Shown one piece after another: positions 1-9,486 of a stretch of DNA of 64,000 nucleotides; the first letter of the stretch is position 1, and every line of letters starts with the position of its first letter. The stretch is from Hordeum vulgare subsp. vulgare (Eukaryota > Streptophyta > Magnoliopsida > Poales > Poaceae), in the NCBI RefSeq assembly GCF_904849725.1, contig NC_058521.1, forward strand, positions 429,740,676 through 429,804,675. Direction: 5' to 3'. The position numbers and the translations under genes are program-made. The notes below the pieces were generated by a model, which did no database searches, was not told the DNA's origin, and saw only the letters and a program-made list of their open reading frames with translations.

Positions 1-1645
1 GTCAGCAGGTCGGAACCTTTGCGTGACTTGACGACGATATCATCCATATATGCCTCCACATTTCGACCGATCTGGTCTAGGAGGCATTTTTGGATCATGC
101 GCATAAAAGTTGCTCCTGCATTCTTCAAACCGAATGGCATAGTGATGTAACAGAAGCACCCGAATGGGGTGATGAAGGCTGTTTTTAATTCATCTGGACC
201 ATACAAACGGATCTGATGATAGCCCGAATGGGCATCAAGGAAGGATAAGCGCTCGCAACCCGCAGTCAAATCAACGATTTGATCAATGCGGGGGAGCGGG
301 AAGTGGTCTTTCGGACATACCTTATTAAGATGCTTGAAATCGATGCACATACGGAGAGACTTGTCCTTCTTGGGCACCATGACAACATTAGCGAGCCACT
401 CGGAGTGGTGTACCTCGCGAATGAAGTTGGCTGCCAAAAGTTTAGCCACCTCCTCTCCGATTGCTTTCCTCTTGTGCGTGGCGGACCGACGCAGGCGTTC
501 TCGGACGGGCCGAGCAGCAGGATCCACATGCAGTCGGTGCTCAACCAACTCCCTGGGTACACCTGGCATGTCAGCAGGCTTCCATGCAAAAATGTCCCAG
601 TTCTCACGGAGGAATTGGGTGAGCCCGGCTTCCTATTTTGGATCAAGGGTGGCGGAGATGTTTGTTGGGGCGGCAGTGGCATCCGTCGGGTGGATGCTTA
701 CTTTCTTCGTGTCTCCCGCCGACTGGAATGCGGACTCGAAAGCTGGCTTCTTTGAACGCATCAGGTCAGCGGGGTCGGCGGTCTTCTTGTACTCATCCAA
801 CTCGAGTACAACCATCTGATGATCTGCAATTCTCGACCCCTGCTACAGACACTCCTCGGCCCGCTGCCGATTGCCTGTGACAGCAATCACACCTTTGGGA
901 CCGGGCATCTTCAGCTTCGAATAGACGTAACATGGACGGGCCATGAAACGCATATATGCCGGACGGCCCAGAATCGCATGGTATGCACTCTGGAAGTCGA
1001 CCACCTCGAATGTTAACTTCTCTTTGCGGAAGTTCTTGTCAGAGCCGAAAACGACATCCAACGCAATCTGGCCGAGTGATTTGGCCTTTCTTCCTGGGAC
1101 GACTCCATGGAACTGCATACTGCTCTCACTAAGTCTGGACATCGGAATGCCCATTCCTTTGAGAGTATCGGCGTACATGATATTCAAGCTGCTGCCGCCG
1201 TCCATGAGGACTTTGCGCAGCCTAACTCCTTCCACCACCGGGTCGACGACCAGAGCTTGCCTCCCAGGGGTGGGTATGTGTGCTGGGTGGTCTGACTGAT
1301 CAAAGGTGATTGCAGTCTGTGACCACTTGAGGAACGTGGGAGTGGATGGGGTTGCCATGTTTACCTCCCTGTTGACCAGCTTCAGTCGACTCTTGCTTTC
1401 CACATCAGCAAAAATCATCAACGTTGCATGGACTTGAGGGAACGGATCCTCCTTGTCCTCATCATCTTGCTCGGCGTCTTTCTCACTCGGTTGTCCTTCA
1501 CCGAATCCTTGGATCAGGAGGCGACACCGCCGAGTGGTATGATTCGGCAATATGACATTGCCTTCTTGATCCGTCTTCGTGTGGATTGGGCACGGTTGAT
1601 CTAGGATGGAATTTCCCGACTGTCTCTTCTTGGGGGTGTACCGCA
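1..1645 (-). mobile_element. Element A: Gypsy LTR retrotransposon fragment (gag end, protease, RT)
   Basis: This is an internal fragment of a Ty3/Gypsy element read on the minus strand; no LTR, integrase or RNase H is present. The order from right to left is a gag tail, an aspartic protease and a reverse transcriptase that runs off the left edge of the window. The protease style (DGGSSLN) and RT wording suggest the Tat-like lineage common in grasses, by memory of families. The right boundary near 1645 is inferred: to its left the gag-pol frame is readable, and to its right the sequence matches the end of a different ORF (element B). Confidence in Gypsy is high; the exact family is unknown. 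Confidence 0.85.
1..1645 (-). pseudogene. Gypsy gag-pol fragment: gag tail, aspartic protease, reverse transcriptase
   Basis: One reading frame runs leftward from about 1645 to base 1. It first shows a gag tail with the peptide LDQPCPIHTK, then a retroviral-type aspartic protease with active site DGGSSLN near 1180-1200 and the GRPAYMRFMA stretch near 955-985. The RT follows, with VPKKDKSLRMCIDFKHLNK, a LDAHSGYHQI block and the catalytic YMDD at about 40-50, intact. Two in-frame TAG stops break it, at 843-845 and 633-635. The second follows DPK, where related elements usually have glutamine, so CAG to TAG is likely. Few stops over 1.6 kb indicate moderate age. The protein would have processed Gag-Pol and copied element RNA in cytoplasmic particles. 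Confidence 0.85.
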
Positions 1646-2789
1646 GAATGCCAGTTCGTCCACTCCTGCACAAAACACAGTCGGCAACGTCAGTCAGCGA
1701 GACAAGAAAAGCAATAAAACTGAGAAGGTTAAAAGCACTCGACAACATGTACTCACCTCATTCAGAGGACGATTTTCGGCACGGAAGGCCTTCACCCGCC
1801 GAGCTCCCACGGGGTTATCACATGTGCCTGTGATGCTGCGGACCCATGCACTCACAGTCTCCTCGCTCACGTCCTCAGGATGAGACCGAGTGGTATCCTA
1901 AGGCCCCGTGTAATGCCACATAGCGTGGTCTCGGGCCTGCAGCGGCTGGATGCGCCGACCCAGAAAAGTCTCCAGCAGGTCCATGCTGGTGACTCCCCTC
2001 CGGATGAGGCTGTCAGTGCGTCGACCAAAGGCTGGATCTGGGTTCTTTCTCCCTTAGAGAGCGCTAGCTTCCTGGAAGGGCCCGGACGGTATAAACTAAA
2101 AGGTGGCAACCCACTCCAAGCATTCGGGCAAGCAATGTCCTGGCAATAGAACCAGGACGATTGCCAGTTCCTAACTAACTCGGATAGCTGAAGGGAGGGA
2201 TAGCTACTCTTCGTTTTCTTTTGAAATCCTAAACCCCCACAGAGCTGGAGGATGTGTGTCTTATCATCAGACTAGCTAAGCTTCTTAACAGTCTGAGATC
2301 TAGTGGAGAAAACGTATTTGAAGAGCCCCCAGTGGGGGGACATCCTATGAAGCACTCACAAAGGGTGATGAATGCGGAAAGATGAGCTATCGCATTCGGA
2401 GGGAAATGATGGAGCTGCGGCCCGAAGTAATTCATGATACCACAAAAGAAAGGATGGGGAGGCAAGGAGAAACCTCTGGCCACGTGGCTGAGCAGCAGAA
2501 CGCGCTCCCCCTCCTTTGGCGCCGGCTCCGTCTCGCCTTCCGGCAGCCTCCAGGACTTGTTGACGACCATGCTGTGCTCCACCAGCTCTAGCACGTCGTT
2601 CTCCATCACCGAGGAGGGGAGGAAATCCCCCTGGATCCAGCCCGCCGGCAACGCCCGCTGCCGCCGCTGAGTGGAGACCGCCCCCTTCTTCTTCTTCTTC
2701 GCCTCGAGCTTGCTGGTCTGTCCCTTCGTCATGGCGAGGGTGACAGATCCGCAGAGGAGGAGAGGAAGGAGGTGGCTAGAGGTGCGCAA
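1646..2789 (-). pseudogene. Decayed accessory ORF with a 'putative gypsy type transposon' domain
   Basis: Reading leftward, an ATG at 2728-2730 (MTKGQTSKLEAKKKKKG) opens a lysine-rich N-terminus. The stretch GFSLPPHPFFCGIMNYFG...HHFPPNAIAHLSAFITLCECF at about 2345-2480 is the conserved core of the plant family I know as Transposase_28 (PF04195). A frameshift in a C/G run near 2325-2340 ends that frame. A shifted frame continues through QIQPLVDALTASSGGE (about 2000-2060), and after a second frameshift near 1995 comes RRIQPLQARDHAMWHY. In-frame stops also occur near 2272 and 1900. An intron precedes the last visible exon. Its function is not known; despite the Pfam name it is not a proven transposase. 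It is a pseudogene here. Confidence 0.7.
1666..1756 (-). other. Probable intron in the accessory ORF of element B
   Basis: On the minus strand the coding text ...ENRPLNE is followed by a consensus donor (GTGAGT, 1756-1751). After 91 bases comes a pyrimidine-rich stretch and the acceptor TTTTGTGCAG ending at 1666. The text then resumes as EWTNWHSA, as expected of this ORF. This is prediction from consensus only; no transcript evidence is available. Confidence 0.6.
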
Positions 2790-3252
2790 GGAGTTGCGGG
2801 AGAGGGCGAGATTAATGGGAGGAGGATGAGCAGCGCAACAGGAAAGTCCGCTGGGGAAGCTTTAATAGGCCTCCGACTGAGTCACCTACAGGTGGGCCCG
2901 GGATCTTTTCCCCCCAACCGGCCGCTGCAAGATTAGTGGAGAAGATAACGGCGCGGTAACCAAGGAGGCGAAACCTACTCGATGGCGATGTCATCATCCC
3001 CGTTGAGCGCGCGGCAACCGAAATTTGAGGATCCCGAAAAATCCGGCGCTGTCAGTATGACCGGTCACGTCGAAAGATTCTACGAGAGCAGTCGGTCCCT
3101 CACGGATCGTTTCACTAGCATATTCACTCAGATCACTAGCTGAAAAGATAAAATGGATCGAGGCAAACAACGCTAAAGTCACCTCAATACCAGTTGGTTT
3201 CAAACTCCAGACATCACTTCATCGTTCCAACCCCGATCCATTCGGGGACTAA

Positions 3253-3580
3253 TGATGGGGTTATAGTCCCAGGGTAGGGTCATAGGTCTGCCCTATAGGT
3301 CCTACCCAAGGACTACCCGTCATAGAAGACAAGGCCCTTAGACAGTTCCGACTGAACTAAGGACGCCCCCATCATCCAGTCGACGATGATCCACTCGGAG
3401 CATATCTAACGTACCGACTGGAATCCACTCTGTACATCGTAACCTCCCAGGAGGGCAACGGTCATACGTTTTCGTACACCATTATTAGCATTTAAAGCTT
3501 ACGTTACTTGTAACGTAAGCATTTACTCGCCACTATTCCACCCCTGTCCATCGGGCCATTATGAAGGGCAGTGCACTCTA
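3253..3580 (+). repeat. Partial LTR of element B (5' part, broken at the TATA box)
   Basis: It begins TGATGGGG just after a G-rich tract and runs about 330 bases. Its last bases, GCACTCTATA, resemble the start of a TATATAAG-type core promoter, so U3 is present and R/U5 are missing. The break coincides with the first codons of element C's protease. The LTR resembles the wheat Fatima-type LTR as I remember it; the family name is uncertain. Confidence 0.6.
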
Positions 3581-4089
3581 TAGGAGATCATTGTTATCAT
3601 GGTTTATGTGACGTGGGTGCTAGTGTTAGTGCAATACCTCAATCCTTATACGATGAAATCAAAGATGAGATTGCACCTGTTGAGATAGAGCCTATTGATG
3701 TCACTATTCAACTTGCCAATAGAGATACTATCTGCCCTGTGGGAATTGTTAGGGATGTTGAAGTCTTGTGTGGTAAAACGAAGTATCCTGCCGATTTCCT
3801 CATTCTTGCTACCGCACAAGATAGCTTTTGTCCCATCATATTTGGCAGACCCTTCCTCAATACTGTCAATGCTCATATTGATTGTGAGAAGCAAACTGTC
3901 ACTGTTGGCTTTGAAGGTGTGTCACATGAGTTCAGTTTCTCCAATTTTGGTAGACAACCTCATGAAAAGGAGTTGCCTAGTAAGGATGAAACTATTGCCT
4001 TAGCTTCTATTGTCGTGCCTCCTACTGATCCCTTAGAGCAACACTTGCTTGAGCATGAAAATGATATGCATATGGATGAAATGGGATGA
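3571..4089 (+). pseudogene. Gypsy aspartic protease domain (Athila-type)
   Basis: About 170 residues of a retroviral-type aspartic protease. The active-site region reads CDVGASVSAIP, where D-[LV]-G-A-S is the Athila-type form of DTGA/S. Further on come FGRPFLNT (flap/C-terminal signature, about 3841-3864) and an acidic tail. It starts at the junction with element B, so the initiator used in open-frame calls (GTG) is not a real start and gag is missing. A TGA at 4087-4089 ends the frame; equivalent text in other frames continues toward the RT. The domain would cleave Gag-Pol during particle maturation. Confidence 0.85.
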
Positions 4090-5790
4090 AATAGTTAGAG
4101 TTGTCTTAGAATAATATCCTATCCTTAAGAATAACTTGCGTGTTGAACTGCTTGGGGATCCACCTCCACCAAAGGGTGATCCTGTGTTCGAGCTTAAACA
4201 GTTGCCTCATACTCTTAAGTATGCCTATCTTGATGAAAAAGAGATATATCCTGTCATTATTAGTGCTAGCCTCTCGGAGAAAAGAAGTTACTAAAAACTC
4301 TGAGGAAGTACCGTGCTGCTATTGGATATACTCTTGATGATCTTAAGGGCATTAGTCCCACTCTATGCCAGCACAAGATTAAGACTGATCCTAATTTCAA
4401 ACCAGTTGCTGATCATCAAAGGAGATTGAATCCTAAGATGAAAGAAGTAGTAAGAAAATAAATACTAAAGCTCCTGGAAGCAGGTATTATCTATCCTGTT
4501 GCTCATAGCGATTGGGTGAGTCTGGTGCATTGCGTCCCTAAGAAGGGAGGCATTACCGTTGTCCCTAATGATAAGGATGAGTTGATCCCATAGAGGATTA
4601 TTACTGGCTATAGGATGGTGATCGATTTCAGGAAACTGAATAAAGCCACTAGGAAAGATCATTACGCTCTGCCTTTTATCGACCAAATGCTAGAAAGGCT
4701 GTCTAAACACACACACTTTTGCTTTCTAGACGGTTATTCTGGTTTCTCCCAAATACCAGTTGCACAATCTTATCAGGAGAAAACCACTTTCACATGCCCT
4801 TTCGGTACCTTTGCTTATAGACGTATGCCTTTTGGCTTATGTAATGCACCTGCCACCTTTCAAAGATGTATGATGGCTATATTCTCTGACTTTTGTGAAA
4901 AGATTGTCGAGGTTTTCATGGATGACTTTTCCGTTTATGGGTCTTCCTTTGATGATTGCCTCAACAACCTTGATCGAGTCTTACAGAGATGTAAAGAATC
5001 CAATCTTGTCTTGAATTGGGAGAAGTGCCACTTTATGGTTAATGAAGGCATCGTCTTAGGACATAAAATTTCTGAAAGAGGTATTGAAGTCGATAAGGCT
5101 AAGGTTGATGCAATTGAGAAAATGCCATACCTCACAGATATCAAAGGTATAGGAAGTTTCCTTGGTCATGTTGGTTTCTATAGAAGGTTCATTAAACACT
5201 TCTCTCAGATTTCTAGGCCTCTTACCAATATCTTACAAAAGAATATTCCTTTTGTCTTTCACGATGATTGTGAGGAAGCCTTCGAAATACTTAAGAGGGC
5301 TTTGATAACCGCACCTATTGTTCAACCACCTGATTGGAACTTACCTTTTGAGATCATGTGTGACGCTAGTGATTATGCTGTTGGTGCTGTCCTAGGGCAA
5401 AGAGTCGATAAGAATTTGAATGTTATTCACTACGCTAGTAAGACTCTAGACAGTGCCCGGAGAAACTATGCTACTACGGAGAAGGAATTTTTAGCAGTCG
5501 TGTTTGCATGTGAAAAGTTCAGGTCTTACATAGTTGATTCCAAAGTCACTATCACACTGATCATGCTGCTATTAAGTACCTCATGGAGAAGAAGGACGCT
5601 AAACCTAGACTTATCAGATGGGTTCTCTTGCTACAGGAATTTGATTTGCACGTTGCTGACAGGAAGGGTGCTGATAACCCAGTAGTAGATAACTTGTCTA
5701 GGTTGGGGAATGTTCTTGATAACCCACAACCTATTGATGATAGCTTTCTGGATGAGCAACTGAATGTCATCAATGCTTCATGTAGTGCAC
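4090..5790 (+). pseudogene. Gypsy reverse transcriptase and RNase H (Athila-type), broken
   Basis: The N-terminal part (4090-4614) is readable only by switching frames: ELLGDPPPPKGDP, a stop after VVRK near 4459, and a stop after DELIP near 4591. From 4615 the RT is open: VIDFRKLNKATRKDHY, FLDGYSGFSQIPV, RRMPFGLCNAPATFQRCM, then the catalytic FMDD near 4917-4928. RNase H follows with CDASDYAVGAVLGQ (about 5358-5400) and TTEKEFLAVVFACEKFR (about 5473-5525). A frameshift near 5555-5575 moves the RNase H tail ([16 protein letters not shown]) into another frame, and a further shift near 5790 leads to the integrase. The RT active site is intact but the polyprotein is not. Confidence 0.9.
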
Positions 5791-7014
5791 CGTGGTTATG
5801 CAAACTATATCGTTGCCAAATATATACCACCTAGTTTCACGTACCAGCAAAAGAAGAAATTCTTCTTTGACTTAAGACACTACTTTTGGGATGATCCTCA
5901 CCTTTATAAGGAAGGAGTAGATGGTGTTATTAGACGTTGTGTACCTGAACATGAAGAGGGACAAATCCTACAGAAGTGTCACTCCGAGGCCTATGGAGGA
6001 CACCATGCGGGAGATAGAACTGCACACAAGGTATTGCAATCAGGTTTCTATTGGCCCACTCTCTTCAAGGATGCCCGTAAGTTTGTCTTGTCTTGTGACG
6101 AATGTCAAAGAATAGGTAATATTAGCAAACGTCAGGAAATGCCTATGAACTATTCACTTGTCATTGAACCATTTGATGTTTGGGGCTTTGATTATATGGG
6201 ACCTTTTCCAAAATCCAACGGGTATACTCATATCCTAGATGCTATTGATTACGTCACTAAGTGGGTAGAAGCTATCCCCACTAGTAGTGCTGATCACAAC
6301 TCCTCTATCAGGATGCTGAAAGAAGTTATCTTCCCTAGATTTGGAGTCCCTAGATATCTAATGACCGCCGGTGGTTCACACTTCATTCATGGTGCTTTCC
6401 GTAAAATGCTTGCTAAGTACGATATCAACCATAGAATTGTGTCTCCCTACCACCCTCAGTCCAGTGGTCAAGTAGGGCTAAGAAACAGAGAGATTAAACT
6501 AATTCTGCAAAAGACTGTCAACAGGTCTAGAAAGAATTGGTCTCAGAAGCTCGGCGATGCACTGTGGGCTTATAGAACTGCCTATAAGAATCCCATGGGC
6601 ATGTCTCCATACAAAATGGTGTACGGTAAAGCATGTCATTTACCTCTTGAGCTAGAGCATAAAGCTTATTGGGCAATCAAAGAGCTCAACTTTGATTTCA
6701 AACTTGCCGGTGAGAAGAGGTTATTTGATATTAGCTCGCTTGATGAATGGAGAACTCAGGCATATGAGAATGCCAAGTTGTTCAAAGAGAAGGTTAAGAG
6801 GTGGCATGATAAGAGGATACAAAAGCGTGAGTTCAATGTAGGTGATTATGTCTTGCTATATAACTCTCGTTTAAGATTCTTTGCACGCAAGCTTCTCTCT
6901 AAATGGGAAGGTCCCTACGTTGTTGAGGAAGTATATCGTTCCGGTGCTATCAAGATCAACAACACGGAAGGTAATTGTCCGAGAGTGGTAAATGGGCAGA
7001 GAATCAAGCATTAG
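5764..7014 (+). pseudogene. Gypsy integrase with two catalytic residues replaced
   Basis: A 416-residue open frame covers the whole integrase. The zinc-binding HHCC region (CHSEAYGGHHAGDRTAHK ... CDECQRIG) lies at about 5977-6111. The core starts with FDVWGFDYMGPFP, where the first catalytic Asp is present. The second Asp, normally in TDGGSHF, is Ala (GCC, 6367-6369). The Glu, normally in GQVELSNRE, is Gly (GGG, 6475-6477). The two sites are exactly 36 codons apart, as in D-D-35-E enzymes. The C-terminal region has VGDYVLLYNSRLRFFARKL and WEGPYVVEEV, a typical GPY/F module. As written the enzyme could not catalyse strand transfer. The frame ends at TAG 7012-7014. Confidence 0.92.
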
Positions 7015-7433
7015 ATCTCAGGTACTCCCATAAATGTTGAAAGCAATATCATCAATACCATAACTCCGGAAGAATACCCAAGGGGTATTTATCAGCCTGT
7101 TTCAGACTCCGAAAACGAAGAGGTATGTGATTCGGTAAGAAAACAGAGTCCAAAACTTTTCCAGTAGGAATTTTTCTCTGATTTGGAATATTTGAAAAAA
7201 TACAAAAATTGGAAGTAGTCCGGAAAGTGCGCGAGGAGGCGACAAGCCTGCACGGCGCGGTCCCACCCCTTGGACGCACCTTGTGCGCCTGCCGGACTCC
7301 GTTTTCGTGCAGGGTACTCCTTCTGGTCTGAAAAAAATCATTATATGTACTCCCGTTTGGTCTGACCCCTACATCACGCAGATTTCCTATGTTTTTTGTT
7401 TTGAGCCTGTTTCTGTTGCAGATCTAGATCGCC

Positions 7434-7952
7434 ATGACTTCCCTAAAAGCTCTGAAGGACAAGATCTTCGAGAAGGTCATCAATCCCTACCTCACGGGAG
7501 TGCTGCAACACCCTCAATCTATCGAGATGCATGAGGGGATGTTGCATATCCGTGATGTTGAGGGGCCTAAGAAGACCGGAAGCGTGGAGACGAGGCTCCA
7601 AGCAATGGAGCAACAAGTTTTCAAGTGCCAAGGGATGGTGGAGCGTGGACTCAACGCCAACCACATGATGATCACGGAGTTCACCAGCAAGCACAAGATT
7701 GATGCCAATGACATTGGGAAGCACCTCTCCAGGCTCTATGACAGGATTGATCAACTCCAGGACCAGATCTATGACCTACAGAACCAAAACTGTGAGTATG
7801 AGTGTAGATTTAAATCAATACGGTTGGCTGCAGATTTGAGGATTCCGGAGACTCGTTCATCTTTCCATGATGGAGCACCTATGCCTTGGAAGACAAAGGA
7901 TCAAACTCATGTTGCAACAACTCCACCATCACCACCAAAGGAAGACAACTGA
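7434..7952 (+). CDS. Intact 172-residue ORF downstream of integrase; function unknown
   Basis: The ATG at 7434 sits in a good plant context (GATCGCCATGAC) and the frame is uninterrupted to TGA 7950-7952, unlike the decayed pol upstream. The protein starts MTSLKALKDKIFEKVINPYL. Residues about 60-125 are heptad-like and rich in Gln, Leu and charged residues (METRLQAMEQQVFKCQ-like, YDRIDQLQDQIYDLQNQN), predicting a coiled coil. The tail is Pro-rich (TPPSPPKEDN). No signal peptide or membrane segment is visible, so it is not env-like although it occupies the position where some Athila-lineage elements carry an env-like ORF. I do not recognise a function; it could be a structural accessory protein or a relocated gag-like piece. 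Confidence 0.6.
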   Translation: MTSLKALKDKIFEKVINPYLTGVLQHPQSIEMHEGMLHIRDVEGPKKTGSVETRLQAMEQQVFKCQGMVERGLNANHMMITEFTSKHKIDANDIGKHLSRLYDRIDQLQDQIYDLQNQNCEYECRFKSIRLAADLRIPETRSSFHDGAPMPWKTKDQTHVATTPPSPPKEDN

Positions 7953-9486
7953 GCATTGGTATGGGCAATCCCCTTGGCTTGTGCCAAGCTTGGGGGAGTT
8001 GCCCCGGTATCATATCACCATCACATCTTTTGCCTTTACCTTTGTTCTAGTTTTCCTTTTTAGTTTTCTTTTTCTCTAGTAGATTAAAAGTCTTAGTGTT
8101 TTAGTCTTGAGTTTTGCTTTGTGTCACCCCCGATGTATTCGAGCTCGTGAGCCATATAATAAAGAGTGTCTTAGTTGAAGGGCTTTGCCTCTTGCCATGA
8201 TCAAAAGAGTGAGAATAGAACAAAAGCATGAAAGATCATGTAATGATCTTATGGGAAGTGATGGCTTCACATATAAAAAGAATGAGGATTGAAACTTGTT
8301 GAGGGTAGGCAAACGTAGACCTTGGTCATTGTTGCAATTAATAGGAAGTGATAAAGAAGGAGAGGTTCACATATAAATATATCATGTCTGACACCATCTA
8401 TGATTGTGAACACTCACTAAACTATTGCACGCCTAGAAGTAGATGTTGGACAAGGAAGACAACATAATGAATTGTGTTTGCTTGGCTCCGAATAATGTTA
8501 TATGATTAGAGATCCCTTAGCATGTGACGATTGCTTCCACCTCATATTAGCCAAAACTCCCGCACCAAGTAGAGATATTGCTTGTGCATCCATAAACCAT
8601 CAACTCAGTTTTGCCTTGTGAGTCCATCATACCTACCTATGGATTGAATAAGACCCCTCAAGTAAGTTGTCATCGGTGCAAGCAATAAAAATTTCTCTCT
8701 AATATGTATGATCTATTAGTGTGTGGAAAATAAGCTTTATACGAACCTGTGATGAACAAGACATAAAAGTGACAAACTGCATAATAAAGTTCTTTATCAC
8801 AGGAGGCAATATAAAGTGACGTTCCTCCGCACTAAGAGGACACGCATCCAAACCTCAAAAGGGATGACAACCTCTGCTTCCCTCTGCGAAGGGCCTATCT
8901 TGTACCTTTACTTTTTGCCCTTGAAAGAGTCATGGTGATCTTCACCAATTCCTTATTTCGCCTTTATCTTGGCTAACGTCATATGCTTGGGAAAGATCTA
9001 TATTCATATGTCAACTTGGAGGTAAGTATTCATGAATTATTATTGTTGACATTACCCTTGAGGTAAGCAGTTGGGAGGCAAAACTATAAGCCCCTATCTT
9101 TCTTTGTGTCCAGCTGAAACTTTGATCTCATGAGTACCACATGAGTTGTAGCAATTGTAGAGAACGAAAGAATGATTGAGTATGTGGATTTGCTTTACAA
9201 GCTCTTATTTGACTCTTTCTGATGTTGTGATAAATTGCAATTGCTTCAATGACTAAAGGCTATCGGTTGTTACTTCTCGGTAAGGTTCTTGATCCATGCT
9301 TTACTTTGTGAAGGAATTATCACTTTAGCATGAGAGATTATATGTTGGTATTGTTGTTCTGATCACGATCATGGTGCCTGCATGTTCGTATCTTGTTTTG
9401 TCGACACCTCTCTCCCTAAACATGTGGACATATTTATTGAGCTAGGCTTTCGCTTGAGGACAAGCGAGATCTAAGCTTGGGGGAGT
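7953..9486 (+). other. Non-coding 3' internal region of element C, ending in the polypurine tract
   Basis: About 1.5 kb lie between the downstream ORF and the 3' LTR. No frame longer than about 60-70 codons occurs and nothing in it resembles a protein I know. It ends in AAGCTTGGGGGAGT directly before the LTR, the plus-strand priming tract. A similar CAAGCTTGGGGGAG string also occurs near 7985-7998, a possible internal second tract. Confidence 0.6.

Larger units (their letters stand above)
1646..3580 (+). mobile_element. Element B: 3' end of a plus-strand Gypsy element (antisense ORF, PPT, partial LTR)
   Basis: I read this as the 3' end of a plus-strand Gypsy element: an accessory ORF on the opposite strand, a short G-rich tract at 3241-3252, and an LTR starting TGATGGGG at 3253. 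The LTR stops inside what looks like its TATA region, where element C begins. Grass Tat-lineage Gypsy elements are known to carry an antisense ORF between pol and the 3' LTR, which fits this layout. An alternative is that A and B are one minus-strand element. No primer-binding site lies next to the LTR on the minus strand, which argues against that. Confidence 0.6.

Noticed and set aside
286..819. Plus-strand open frames of 158 and 177 residues
   Set aside because: They are the antisense of element A's clearly readable protease-RT frame.
1..3580. Treating A and B as one minus-strand element
   Set aside because: B's LTR has a purine tract and TATA-like end fitting the plus strand and no primer site on the minus strand. 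Kept as an alternative because the junction is only inferred.
7985..7998. Second polypurine-like string in element C as an LTR boundary
   Set aside because: No LTR terminus follows it; the true LTR starts at 9487.
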